A stretch of 64,000 nucleotides of DNA, taken from Dactylellina haptotyla. Taxonomy: Eukaryota; Ascomycota; Orbiliomycetes; Orbiliales; Orbiliaceae. The notes below the pieces were generated by a model. It saw only the letters and a program-made list of their open reading frames with translations. It had not been told where the DNA came from and did not search any database. Shown here in pieces: positions 11,184 through 23,294 of this stretch. The translations under genes were made by a program, and so were the position numbers. Position 1 is the first letter of the stretch. Each line of letters starts with the position of its first letter. The stretch spans positions 1,798,001 to 1,862,000 of the forward strand of contig CM062383.1 in the NCBI GenBank assembly GCA_031310005.1. The letters run 5' to 3'.

Positions 11184-13933
11184 TCAGTCTATGCATATGA
11201 CATTCTCAATGCGATTCCCTTGATTCATCCTTGGAGACCCTTTTCCACAAGCTTCGGGGTTCACCCTTGTCGGTTGTATAACCTTAGAATCTTTAGACAT
11301 TGCCTTGAATTGCTCTACAGATTGTTTAAAAACTGGACGGTGGCTCTTCGGCCCAAGACAAATCGTAGGAGCCTCAGTATTGACCAAATCTAGCTGATCC
11401 TCCTCGGTAGAAGGAGAATCGTGCACATTTTTGGTACCGGGCACCAGCTGTGAACTTAGGGACGGCCCCAAAGCGGCATCTATAAGAAGCTTCGTAAACC
11501 GCTCCACGATTATGTCTGTCATTATGACTTTGGATAATTTACCATCTAATGGTAATTTGATAGATAACCCTTCTGGGGATCGACTTCGAGAGAGAGCGAC
11601 ATATGATTGACCAGCCGCAAAAGATTTTCGGATGTCAACCGCCGTATAGTCTAATGTCATTCCCTGAGATTTGTGAATGGTAGTCGCCCAAGCCAATGCC
11701 AATGGGATTTGTATGCGTTGTAAGAGTGCAGATCTATTTTCATCGACATAAGTTTTCGTATCCCATACGACCGGGAAGATTGGTACAGGAGGACGTGATG
11801 TATAGGATCCTGTAAGCTGGTTGGACGTGCTTGTGGCTGTTGATAGAGGCGAAAATGATACTAGTGGGATACTGACGCAGCCGTCTTTCTGCTTCGCATC
11901 GAAAAAAATTTTGAGGATATATCGGCTTGATTTTTCGCTGCGAGCATTTTCGAGGAGCCTGTCTAGAGTGTATCGTTGAAAGCCTTTGACAATCCCCCTC
12001 GACCCGTTCACGAGCTGGTTTTTAACGTCTATATTACTAACAAGCATGACTTGGGCATTCATCTTCAATTTTAATTCTCGAGTAGCTTGAAGACCGCCAA
12101 AATAGACATCTATAGGGCAGTGAGAAGGCAATCAGTAAAGTTCTAGGAAGTGCACGGGGTGGTTACGGACTATACGGGGATCCAACAATCATGTTGAATG
12201 AGATGGGCTGACTTCTGTCAAATGCCGCATTCTCCTCTGTGGCTTTTGGTACGAACCACCCGTTATCTATGGATTTGACAGAATATTCTTCCCCTGAAAG
12301 TTGGCTCAATCCCAGCTGATTCTCGGCGTCAACATCTTTTCTATGAGAATAAAGGTTTGTCGCCCGAATTCCGTTTGGAAGGGTGGGTAATGGTCTTGTC
12401 AAACGCCTCAGATAATTTCCAACGTCGGGGGTTACTAGAAAAGACAATGTTATTAAAAGCGAGCAGTAAAACTGTTACATTTCGTGTCCCTTACGATTAG
12501 AATGTTTTATAGATTCCAGTATGTTCACCCATTGTTCGTCTTTCTGGCGATGCACTTTGGTGAGTACTCGACTTTTGAAAGCAAGTTTTTGCCAGGTCTC
12601 CGTTTGGAAGACGTATTTGACTATTCCCATTCCATGAACTTAGAAGAGGGCTTCCCCTGAGCGTAAAGGAAAGGAAAAGAACGGGAGCCTTAAACTATAT
12701 ATCTATTCAACTTACTAGAATCGTTCATTCTTTGATGGCAACTTCGATTTTTGCATATTGTCCACTTTTTATCATCGATCAGTTCCGGGAAATAGCACTC
12801 GCTAGGAGGTGGTGGGGCGTCCAAAAAGCTCTTGCTGTTCAGGTATTTCCTTTCAAGCCTTGGCGGGAACAGTTCACCGCAGTGGAGACAACTTTTGTCA
12901 TCTTTTTCAACAGGTGGTAATTGGTAAAAGTCACCACAAACGATGACCTGAAGACCGCCAAATGGCTCAGAGTGCGGCTTGCCATTAGACCCTCTGTGAA
13001 ACCTAGCTATTCTATCTGCCTTCTCCCATATATCGGGGCTGACCATCGATATTTCATCGACAATGAGAACATCTGTTTCCTGAAGTCTTTGCTTGATGAT
13101 ATCTGAAAACTCCCCGCGGCCTCGTAGGTAGTGCTGCAGGCCTTGGTTACCAATTCCCAAACCGAAGAAGGAATTTATGGTCACCCCTTGAACAAGCACG
13201 GCGGCTATTCCTGTGGGGGCGAGGACTGAATAGACGAAATTACCCAGAGCCAGATGGTATTTTACATGCGCCAGAACCAAGCTCTTGCCAGTCCCGGCAC
13301 TCCCCGTAAAAAAAACATTATCGCCTTTCAGAACTGTTTGCAGAATCTTATTCTGCTCGGAGGTTAACGGAATTTGAGGTTTCTCCGCTGCTAGGGGCGG
13401 GTTCTCTATCTGCTGTCGATCGCCATGAGGTTCTGACAGGGTCGAAGCAGTTGGCGGAGGGAATATAGACGGCGACGGCGATGCCGCTGGGGCTGCCGGG
13501 GCTGCCTGTTGAGTACTACCCTCGTCGGTAAGGAAGGTGTGTGAGCTCGTGCTCGAAGATTTGGAAGGGGTGGTATCGACGATGGTTACGGAAATATCCT
13601 CCTCGTTATTTTGTCGTGATACTTTATTTGGCCGTAGAGGTTTTAACGCTTGCGGACCGGTAGTTGGTCTTGACCTCTTCACACTAGTATCGGTACTAGA
13701 ATTGCTAACTTCCCGAAAACGACTGACCCACCAATTCGTTGCCTCAGTTCGGGTGGTAAACGATTTATATATGGCACCCGGGAATCCATCGACATAAGTT
13801 CTAACGTGTTCCCTAAAACAAAAACTATAAGCTGTGCGCAGGTTCGCGTTGGGCTCTGGTATTCCCACCAAGGTTGATCAAATACCCCGGTATTTCGACC
13901 TTTCACGACGGCGTAAAAGTGTTTCTTTCCCAT
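11184..13933 (-). CDS. PIF1-family DNA helicase with N-terminal RNase-H1-type hybrid-binding domain
   Basis: Five exons (13869-13933, 12716-13812, 12495-12638, 12171-12434, 11184-12109), 831 residues. Residues about 4-56 match the RNase H1 N-terminal (viroplasmin-like) domain: KHFYAVVKGRNTGVFDQPWE, then VDGFPGAIYKSFTT with the conserved Trp and Lys. A disordered Ser/Pro/Ala linker (60-165) leads to a superfamily-1B helicase: Walker A GSAGTGKS (192-199), Walker B VDEIS (273-277), GDFYQLPPV (315-323), MNAQVMLVSNID, LVNGSRGIV, ATTIHKSQGMTLD and SYVALSRSRSPEGLSI. Pif1 enzymes unwind G-quadruplexes and RNA-DNA hybrids, so a hybrid-binding module would suit (inference). A Cys-rich insert follows the QLPP motif. 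No mitochondrial presequence is visible. Intron 4 uses a less common GTCCGT donor, chosen because it alone keeps frame. Confidence 0.93.
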
Positions 13934-14154
13934 TACCGCTTGGAAAGCTCGGGTATGCCATCAATCTTCTCTTATTGTCTTTGGATGTGGAAGGTAAGGT
14001 CGATGGGGGTTAGCGGGACGGTTTTGTTTGTGGGGGGCAGCTGCAGCGGCCGCCAATATTGCAATGCGATAGCTTGAAAGACGATGCATCGATGGCAACG
14101 GGTTTGAGGTGCTGCTCCGAGCAGCGTGTTGTCGTGTTTGTGTTTGTGTTTGGG

Positions 14155-14171
14155 ACGCGTGTCACGTGACA
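14155..14171. promoter_or_regulatory. ACGCGT (MCB-like) box abutting a 12-bp CACGTG palindrome
   Basis: ACGCGT at 14155-14160 shares its last base with the perfect palindrome TGTCACGTGACA at 14160-14171, about 220 bp upstream of the helicase start. In yeasts ACGCGT is the MluI cell-cycle box bound by MBF at replication genes, and CACGTG is the bHLH E-box core. Use here is inferred only from sequence and position. Confidence 0.4.
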
Positions 14172-15596
14172 GCAACACGGCGCTCTCGAGTCCTCCAATG
14201 TCTGTCCTGAGGTTTCCCGATTTCAAACCGGCCTTCTAATTTCTGGGGGGGAAATGGCTGGCACTACCTAGTTGATTAGATGAATGTTCTGAAGGGTTGC
14301 GATAAGAGGAGCATGCATACAAAAGGTGTTTCTGGGCGGGGGATTCCTGAACCTCATCGGGAACGCCTTGCAGCAAGGGAATGTCGAGCTCTTCTGCAAG
14401 GAATTTTGGAAGTGCAATTTATGATACGGTTACATTTAAATATCGGATTTGTGCGACATCGTCGTAATTCTACAGAGTGGGAGCAGGAGCGAGTCGGAAC
14501 CTTCTGGGGAAGAATTCGAAAGGGTCACAATAGAGATTACCAGGGAAGTGCGGAACCACTAATGAATGTTCAGCCCTATCAGCAATCTCCATCGGGGTTG
14601 CCGCCCTGTGGGAGGTCGGAGAGGGAAGGAACCTATCCGTATTCTCTCGTATCGATAAGACAGAGAAAAATGATCGATATCCTCCGGAATTGATAAATTA
14701 TGATTCAGTTGCGCTGCTGAACAATGACGACACACGATCGTTCAATGAGATGGACTTCAACGGAGGTACGGAAATACCAGGAAAGATACGTCAGGTTAGT
14801 CATCAGTCCGAATTTTGGGAAGGACGGAGGATAGCAAGTCCGAAAGCCAATCGAGGTAACAAAGTGCCGAAAGCCTCCTTCCGGAAACTTGTAACCAGTC
14901 CGCAGACCTATCCGTCTCTTCCAGAGGGAGGACTGACGAGCATCAGAGCTCCCATTTCCGTGCATTGATGACTACTGGGGTTGGTGACAAAAAAACTTTT
15001 TTCCCCCCTTCCTTTGGTCGCTGCTCGGTCGGCTATGGATCAAGGCCCCGAGCTCTTGTCCGCTTCGGCAGAGAACGCACCAGGCCAGATTGAGAGACGT
15101 GTAATCCCAAGCAAGTCAATTACGGTTTGTACTAGAGGCCTCGTACGACCCTGGTGACAAGGGATCTTGAGGCTTTGCATGTGTGCTGCGTGCTTGATTC
15201 GTACACACACCAGGCCCTCGGGTATTGTAGGGCTTAAGGCTCCGCCATTCGGATTTGGATTGGACCCAAAGCCCGATGCTGGTAATGTCCGTACATGTCA
15301 GCTTGCTGGCGTGCGAGAAGGAATGCGAGTGGGGCAAGCGAGAGTCACTCGCCTTGTGCACCAGGCAAACCGTCGGGAGGATTGATGAATTACTCAGCTG
15401 ACATGGCCCGACGGTAGGACTGAATGACAGCATGGCCATGGGGGGGTGAAGCTTTCTTTCGTAAGCTGCTGGCAGAGGGCGGATGGAAGAAGGCGGTCCT
15501 TTTTTCCTGTTTAGCTCCGTTATTCCGCAGCCTATCTTCGACGATAGAGACGAAGAGGAAGTCTTATGAGGCTGCAGACACGCAGACCCCACGCAT

Positions 15597-15634
15597 ACAC
15601 ACACACGCATACACACACACACACACACACACAC
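15597..15634. repeat. (CA)n microsatellite
   Basis: Nearly pure CA dinucleotide run with one interruption (GCAT), in intergenic DNA. Confidence 0.9.
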
Positions 15635-16623
15635 CAGTCTGGTGTTTTGTATGCAGAAGCCTAATGATTAATGGTGATGCGATTGATGCGCTCGCGCTAA
15701 TTTCTTTTTCCCTGGCTGGGCTTCTCCATCTGTTGTCGTTGCATCGTCGTAATGGCAGAGTCGGGGCTGACCAGAGTGTCCACGCGGAGGATGCTGTTGT
15801 CCATTTGTTCGCATCGCACCGATTTGTTTTCTCTCATTTTAATCTTGGAGAGAGGGAGAGAGGAAGGACCTGTTATTAAGGGAGGGCAGATCTCGCCCTT
15901 TGATGTTTCGTTGTCTTCATCCGTCTGTATTCGATAGATAGTCCAAACGCTCCGAATACTCCGTCAAACATAGGCGAGAACCCCGACGAGACTCAGCATC
16001 AGACGAAGCCGGCATTACTCAGAGACGGTGCATTAACTAATCAGCCCTCCAGGCCGCTGCTCGCATTTGCAAGGTGTGTGTTCGAGTTTCAAGGATTGCT
16101 TGTTTGTCAGCCCTTCACAGTTTCGGCCTTACCGTTTGTCGCCGTTGGGCTCACCTTGGCCCGGAGCAAATCCCAAATTCCGAGCCGAGAATGGCAAAAA
16201 TATGAGCCAGAAGCGAGAGCACGGAAAAAGAAAGCATGGAGGGAGAAGGGAAAACCTATTCCCCCACCACGCTGAACTATCCGAAAGCTGTCCGGCCGCT
16301 TTTGTAATTCGCATTCCGATTATAAAGCCGGCACATGCTCTCCACTTTGATCTGTTCAATCAGTCAGCATCACCATTTAATTTTTTCGCCTACTTAATTG
16401 CTGCAGCCTCCCGCCGTTGGAATCATTTTTAACTGTTGTCGTTGTTGTTGTTGTAGCCCACACCGACTGACTCACCCGATCAACCAGCCAGCCAGCCAAC
16501 CAATCACCCTCGCCTAGATCCTCCACCGAGATCCTACCACCAAACGATCCTACTCACAAGCAAAACGAGGAATAGTCCAGATTGTATTAAAACAACATCG
16601 CTTCCTCCCCTCTCTCTCCGATA

Positions 16624-17376
16624 ATGTCTGCCTCGATACACCCAGCCATACTACAAGCTCGGAGACAACAGCAGTCTGCGAAGCAATCCAAGATGTCCAT
16701 CACACAGACTTTCTACCTCGCCCACAAGGCTCGAGGTAAGCTATCGTCAGAGGCCGCCAAGTCAGATCACGACCTCAGATTACTTGTCGGTCACGCAAAC
16801 CTCCTGGACAGACTCATGCTCCACCTTCAGACCGCAGAACGAGAACAAGACGCCTGGTTCAACGCTATGGTCCGCGGCAACTCCACCGAAGAAGATGAAT
16901 CAAACTTCATGGACCCCATCTCGGAAGAAGAAGAAGAAGAAGAAGAAGAAACCATTGGCTCCCTCGCCCAAGACTACACCGAGTCCGAAAGCAGCGACGA
17001 AGAGACCGATGATGACTACGATTGGGAATCTGGCCACTTTGGTGCCACACCAAGGCCCAGTTTCGATTACAGCAAGACTGTAATCGATGTTGACGAAGTC
17101 GAAGTCGATGAGGACTTCGAAGAAGAGGATGATGGTTTCTACGCTTTGCGAAGAACATCCTCCCACGTTCCAATGAGCCCTCCCGAGCTTATCGAAGACG
17201 ATGACTCGGATTCGGAAAGCTTACCGCCATCTCCGCCTCAGCCCACACTCGCGGACCCACTATTCTACGAACCAAAGAGCAAGAAGAGCTCCAGCACCTC
17301 GAGATATTACGATTCTGAGTCGAATATCCTGGAATCTACCTATTACTCGTCCTCGAGTCTGATACCCGCATTCTAA
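16624..17376 (+). CDS. Small acidic protein with conserved DHDLRxLVGHANLLDxLM block
   Basis: Single-exon frame of 250 residues after a CT-rich leader. The N-terminal third is ordered: QTFYLAHKARGKLSSEAAKS followed by DHDLRLLVGHANLLDRLMLH (about 48-67). The rest is highly acidic and disordered, with a run of nine Glu encoded by nine GAA codons (16924-16950), several Ser/Asp/Glu blocks typical of CK2 sites, and a Ser/Tyr-rich C terminus. From memory, the N-terminal block resembles the fungal Ecm13/YJR115W group of uncharacterised proteins; I could not check this. No catalytic motif, signal peptide or membrane segment is seen, so function is unknown. It is convergent with noxR. Confidence 0.85.
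   Translation: MSASIHPAILQARRQQQSAKQSKMSITQTFYLAHKARGKLSSEAAKSDHDLRLLVGHANLLDRLMLHLQTAEREQDAWFNAMVRGNSTEEDESNFMDPISEEEEEEEEETIGSLAQDYTESESSDEETDDDYDWESGHFGATPRPSFDYSKTVIDVDEVEVDEDFEEEDDGFYALRRTSSHVPMSPPELIEDDDSDSESLPPSPPQPTLADPLFYEPKSKKSSSTSRYYDSESNILESTYYSSSSLIPAF
16924..16950 (+). repeat. (GAA)9 coding microsatellite
   Basis: Nine perfect GAA codons giving a poly-Glu run inside the acidic protein; likely length-variable between strains (inference). Confidence 0.9.
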
Positions 17377-18547
17377 ACGATGAAACCGGAATAATACCTT
17401 AAATTATTAAGCAGTAAAACCACCCAAGTTTCGGCAGGCACGAATGACGATTATCGATGATTAGCGAGTCTTTTCTTTCTCTGTGTTAAATCTGAATTTC
17501 TGGGATACCAACTGTGCATGCATTAGCGACGGATATTTGACATCTTTTTTCTATTTCCCTTCCTCTATTTCTCCGTACATGTCCTCTTTTTGTTTTGATT
17601 TCGGATGGGCATGGTTTCCATGATTCGGCGTTTTTGGGTTTTTCTTACCAATACATACACATACACACATACATTCACATTCACATATTCTCTCAAACTT
17701 TCGACATATTCTTGTATATAATTATTCATAAATCTCTTGGTAACGTCTTTTGGGAGGATTTTCGGGGTCATGGGCTCCGTTCCATTGGATGGAACCGCTC
17801 ACAGCCTCTTACTATAGGTTAAATATCAACAGATTTACTTCAAAGCAACAATTTTCCCACTTAGTGTAAGAACTCAAATAAATTTTCACATCAAAAAAAA
17901 TAAATTTATTCGGTAGTGTGAATGGAGCGGAGGAAAAGTCCGCCCGATTGAGCAACATGGACCGAATCCCCTCCGTTCGGGTCCGGTTGCGTCGTCTCGC
18001 TTAGGAATGGAGGTCTGGCCAATCATCAACTGCGAGCCAGCAAAGTTTTGATCTGCCGGTTCTGGTTGACCTCCGTTCGCATCAACCAGCCAGCAATATC
18101 AGAGTGCTCTTTGAACGTTTTTCAATACCATGTCATTCCATCAATTGTAATTAGGATCGCACGCGCTCTCTTCGGCCGGTCCTCTAGACCTTCAGCTATG
18201 GAACTGATTTGCAATTTTTGTAGATTTATTCCTTTCGGTCGCACAGCCAAATACTCCTGCCCACACCCAAGGCTGCTAAACAAAACTCCGGGTAAAATAC
18301 ATGCGAGAATATCGTGTCTTTGAGAATATAAATAAAAAAAATATAAAAATGGGGGTTAAAAATAAAGGGAAGAGGAAGAAGCAGACGATGATAAAATAAA
18401 GGAGCTCTACAACATGAAGCAACAAATAACAAGTCTATATTGGAGATATAACAGATAGAGTACCAGAATCTCGAGCTAAGAATCACATGCCATGTACAAA
18501 TAAAACCTGAACTTGTTTTAGCTATCGAACTATGAAAACGTCAAAAA
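17377..18547. other. Convergent 3' region between acidic protein and noxR
   Basis: No gene seen. It holds both 3' UTRs. An AT inverted repeat (AATAAATTT at 17877-17885, AAATTTATT at 17902-17910) could form a small hairpin. Confidence 0.45.
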
Positions 18548-20492
18548 CTAGGCTTCGAATGCCCAAATCTGCCAAAGAAAAAGAAGAAAAAAAGAATGTA
18601 TGTCAGCAAGTCACTATCAAAAATGAAAATAGAAGCTTAAGTGTACCTACCTCAAGTTTGCCCATCTCAGACTTTGCCTTTCTTGCAGCCTTTTTGCTCA
18701 TGGAAAGTTGCAGATCGAGGTCTTCTTGGTCAGCAACCAAAATCTGTTCACCATCCTCATCTAAGACTTTGAATTTGCAAGCTCGTTTCATGCCTAGCTT
18801 TTCTTTTAGTTTGTAGCTAAATTCGTTGAAGCCGATATCCGGTGTGATCACAGTTAATCTTGTTTCTTCTCCGTGGTGGACCTTGACCTTGACCTAGGGG
18901 GAAAGTTAGCGTACTTCATTTCTTTCCTTTTATCAGCGGCTCAATGATAATGATACCTTTCTCACGTCAGGTGCCCTTCGGGTGCTGCCACCTCCCGCGC
19001 CACCCCTCTTACTTCCTCGAGCGCTAACAAGATCAAACTCTTCGTCATCATCGAAATCTTCGTCTCCCTCGCTCTGGTAGTCGTCATTGTACTGTGGTTG
19101 TTGTGGCTGCTGCCTACGAGAACCTTGTGATGGTCGCCTCGAGTTTCCACTTCTACCACTGTGCTCAGAGCCGTAATAATCATAAACGTCATCATAGTAT
19201 TCTTCTTCTTCGGGCTCATCCCGTCTTCGGCCGCCGCCACCTCTAGAACTAGGCGGGACTCGTGATCTAGGGCTTTGGTATCCCCTATCACTACGACCAC
19301 TTCCTCGTCGGCCCATAGCAGGTTGTTCTTCTTCCTCACGCTCTTCTTCTGGGAGGTAACCCATATCATCTCTCCTCCGCCTGTCTCTTCCAGCGTCCCT
19401 CTTACTTGTTTGGCGGGATGGGGCCTGTTTGACAGGGAAAGCAGCACCGTTATCTCGAAGTCGGTTAGATGTTGGTTCCTTCTCTGGTGGCGGGGTTGGG
19501 GGGAAATTTTGTCGCTCAGTTCCGATTCCAGGTCTAACCATCTGAGGAGGCTCGTCCTGTCTCTTGGATGTTTTGTTTGGAATAACCAAATTAGACGCTG
19601 CGAATGACAGAGATTCTTGTGGCCTATCATCAACTGCCTCAACGACTCTCTTTGACTCGGTGCCCGAGAAACCGGTGAAAGTATTATTGGCGTCAGTTGC
19701 CGCAACTAGTCGAGCCTTTCCCAAGTAATCTTTTGTTTTAACATTTCGAACTTTGGCCTCGCTGGGTCGATAGAGAACCCCAACAGGTATAGAAAAGACA
19801 GTGTAGCCCTATACGAGTGTTACTATGTGCTAGAAGAAATACTTAATCATTGCTAGGCATTCTTACCTCTCCACCATCACGTATGGCTTCATCAATAACA
19901 CCGTGGTCATCCACTTGTTTTTCTTTCACTGCATATACCCAATCCTGATTTCCCGCATCCCGCTGGTTCAAATAAATATAACAGAGCCCACGGTTGAACA
20001 AAACTTCACAAGAGTATAATCGAAATTTCAATCCCAATTGTTCGTAGTCGATCAACGTGTTTCCTCGTAGATAGAGAAGGGCGTCGTTGAAATTGGCTAG
20101 TGCCTCTTCGAAATCTCCGAGCAGGAAATTCGATACACCCTGTTGAAAGTATGCAACGGCGAAGTAGTTGTCTAGCTTGACCGCCTTTTGAAAGGCAATT
20201 ACCTTCATATAATAAAAATATATTAGTTTTCTAGTAACAGAATATAATTTTGTGGCTTCTACGTACAGCTCTCTCGTGTTCACCGAGGGTCGCATGGATG
20301 ACACCGATGTTGAAAAGTATCTTTGCAGTATCGCCAATTGTATCAAAGTTTTGCAAAGCCAAATCGTATTCATTCCCGTCATAGTGCTTAAGCGCTTGCA
20401 CCCAAACCTCGATTTCCTAGTGAAAGCAAAACTCCATTAATAACAGAACAGTTCATAGGGGTGATTCCTATACCAACCTGCTTTAACGACAT
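18548..20492 (-). CDS. noxR: NoxR, p67phox-like regulator of NADPH oxidase
   Basis: Six exons (20478-20492, 20267-20416, 19867-20202, 18957-19808, 18651-18893, 18548-18568), 538 residues. NoxR is the cytosolic activator of fungal NoxA/NoxB, acting with the GTPase Rac at sites of polarity and development. The N-terminal tetratricopeptide region (about 1-170) starts MSLKQEIEVWVQALKHYDGN and continues ILFNIGVIHATLGEHE and YFAVAYFQQGVSNFLLGDFE. The p67phox-like activation segment follows (GYTVFSIPVGVLYRPSEAKV, YLGKARLVAA), then a charged, Arg/Gly-rich disordered linker. Residues about 452-532 form a PB1 domain (VKVKVHHGEETRLTV...DEDGEQILVADQEDLDLQL), which in relatives binds Cdc24/BemA. The first and last coding exons are only 15 and 21 nt; the ending is IWAFEA. 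The six phase-0 joins agree with the family. Confidence 0.95.
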
Positions 20493-23294
20493 TCTTCAGG
20501 ATGTGGTACTTGACACTTATCCGAGGAGCCAGAGAGTGTATGTGGACGTGCCCTGCAGCGTCTGAAACCGTTTGATCGAGGGTGAGCGACCGATGAAATA
20601 AAAGGGTCGGAAATCGCGATGTTAATCGTGTATGTGGATTTTCGGGGAAAGGAGGTAGCTGCAATTCCAAAAGACAGTGAGTCTCCAACATATAACCCAA
20701 GCGTAATCCCCGCCTCTATGCATAAACGCAAGCACAACCAAATGTAGTATTCGCAAAGGGTTTTGACAATAGTACCAATGATAAATGGCCAAAACAGAGT
20801 AGAATGCGAAGAGTTCGAGAATGCAAAGTAGGAGGAAAGAAAAGCACGATTGGTAGTCTCGAACTGCACCCAGAAAGAGGCCTCGGCCGCGACGGAAGGG
20901 AACCGCTGATTGGCTTCCAACTACCAAAAGAAGGAACGGATTGTGAGACTCACATGGAGGTAAGTGGTATATTACACCGAGTCCAAATAAAATCCCCTAA
21001 AAGATGCCAGGCGCCGAAAATAAGTGAATTAACCTTAGTGGACGGGCTGCGAATCGATCGGGTTGTGAACAATAACAGCGATTTGGTGGCCGTTGGCGAA
21101 TCGAATCTCTTGTTGCTATATCTAGCCGCCGCAGATTAGCACGGATCCCCACCTTTGAGTAGCCCACCAAAAAGGTACCAGCCCACAACCAACGAATTCT
21201 CGCCAGCAAGGTGCGCCGCAATAACTCTCATCCGGCACAAAGGGAACGGAGAACGGGGTTGACGGCTTGGTAGGGTTTCCGAGGGATGGGGAGGATAGGC
21301 AACACTTACAAGTAGTATGCAAAGCACGTTTTACTACTGCTGCAGCTCGAGAAGCACCAGGTTCCAGCTGCCAGTTCTGTTATAAAACCTCGAGTAATGA
21401 AACGGAGGTAGGAGATGCTTCGCCGTCCCACGAAATTACGAGGCCAGCCCGTAGCCCAAAGCCAAACGCAAAGGAGACGAGAAGATTTGAGGAAACAAAC
21501 AGGAATAAACAAAAACCCGGCTGCAAAGTCTACTTGCAGGTCAGATCAATAGAAGGGGGAGAGGCCGAGGAAGGAAAAATATGTCTGCGACGCAATGGTC
21601 TAGCTCGCTGGGAATGAGAATGAGAAAGAGCAAGGCCGGTGCTGGCACCGTGGCGCTTAGAGGGAAAGCCTCAGCGGTGGGTTTCTAGCAAGCACAAACT
21701 GGGCCACTATCAGTTGAACCAATGAACGGGCAGGGAGTGCCGAAAAACGAATGTTCACCAAAAAAAGAAAGAAGGAGGGAACGAAGGAAAGACAATAAGG
21801 AGATGAAGACGGCTATCTGAAAAGGAATGGAAAAGATTGAAGTTAAATATATAATTAAAAGGGTATAGTCGGATAAAATCAACCAGTTGATGAAAAGAGT
21901 GACCTGCTCTGAAAGAAGCGAAGAAACCCTGCGAAGAGTTATCAACCAGTTGATGAAAAGAGTGACCTGCTCTGAAAGAAGCGAAGAAACCCTGCGAAGA
22001 GTTTGGTTCTGTGTTGAAGGAGTGTGGATAGGGTTGTGGTTGTAAAAGTCGGAGAGAGGGGAGATTCCAAAGGCTCGGGGGTGAAGGGGGCCGTGGGGAT
22101 ACTTAACAGATCGGAAAACTGGCGGGCCCCAAAAGATCAATCAATCAATACTATATATCTATATCATCGGAGGGGGTGTATATGAGAAGAGAAATGGGAA
22201 AGGGAGGAACTTGCAAGCCGTCTCTCTCTCTCTACTCTTTCCCTCCCTCTCTCTCTGGTTTCCGTTTCATCAAGTGTTTCCGCTTCTCTCGGGCAGCTGA
22301 TGATGAGCTTAGCTGGCCTGGCCGCCTGGCAGCTGTTGGGAGGGTGCCACCAGCCGACGCAAGGACCAACCCAAGTCCGCCGCCGTTCTGTCAAATCTAC
22401 CTACTACCGCTCTTCACGACGGGCTGTAGCAGATATGCAGCATGTCTCCAACGTCTAGCATTCGATTGGGACACCATGACATGATATGCCTCTGACAGTC
22501 GCCTGATGTCGAATCCCCCCCCATTTTCGATCGCCATGCCAGAATCATGCTGGGGCCTTTGCACCTCTCGTTTTGTTGTTGGGTGCCCACCTCTCTCCGG
22601 CGGTCGAAACACAACACAGTTCCAAACTGTTTGAGAGAGCCCCAAAGTGTCTCGGCCGGTGTCTGGGGCTGCCCCTTGACCTCCCACCCCAACGCCTGGC
22701 TAGCCACGCCTTACGTCCCCTACCCGGCTCTTTCCTCTACGCAATCAGTCCCTGGCCTGGTCCCGATCTTTTGGATTTGATCATGATTTCATTACGAGAC
22801 GGGGAAGGGGACCAATCGCTATTATTACTATCGTCCTCATTGTCGTATATTATCGATAATTACTTATCTAGCATAGGCTTTAAGCAACACTATAACCGGG
22901 CTCATGACTGAAAACTCTCCGAGTTAGACCACAATCAGACTATCTAGGGCAGGTTAGACCTTCATGAATGATCGTGGAGTCGACGCTGCCGTTCCCTTCT
23001 GTACTATTCTAACCGTCCGCATTGTCCTTCACGAGACGCATCAAGAAACGTGCATGTAATTTACTAGATGAATATATATAAAACCGTCACCTAAGCACCT
23101 CGAAAAGGCAGCCCTAGCCATTAAGAACACTTTTCAAGGCAGGAGAAGAAATTGGTAGCGGGAGTCTCCAAATATATTTTAGACCATGCCCTACCTGTGT
23201 TATCTGTGAAACTTCGCTCAATCCAGGTAGCACGTGTATCTTGCAATATATCTTCAAATTTGCAAAGCAGAATGAAGTAATTATATGATATGGT
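20493..23294. other. 2.8-kb noxR upstream region, no gene seen
   Basis: Contains the noxR promoter and 5' UTR, an exact 63-bp tandem duplication (21878-22003), a CT-rich run near 22218-22260, and the 3' side of CCS1. Open frames here have no recognisable domains. Confidence 0.5.
21878..22003. repeat. Perfect 63-bp tandem duplication (two copies)
   Basis: Copy 1 is 21878-21940 and copy 2 is 21941-22003; they begin ATCAACCAGTTGATGAAAAG and end CCCTGCGAAGAGTT, with no mismatch. Identity implies a recent duplication. The unit contains the small inverted repeat CAACCAGTTG/CAACTGGTTG. It is about 1.4 kb upstream of the noxR start. Confidence 0.97.

Larger units (their letters stand above)
13934..16623. 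other. Long divergent promoter region, no gene seen
   Basis: 2.7 kb between the helicase (minus) and the acidic protein (plus). Near the helicase lie an ACGCGT box and a CACGTG palindrome. A CA-repeat sits at about 15597-15634. The CT-rich stretch just before 16624 looks like a fungal transcription-start region. Open frames at 14280-14968 and 15116-15879 show no domain and are judged random. Confidence 0.5.

Noticed and set aside
14280-14968. Two overlapping plus-strand frames of 137 and 92 residues
   Set aside because: No domain, no splice logic, and they sit in the long divergent promoter region.
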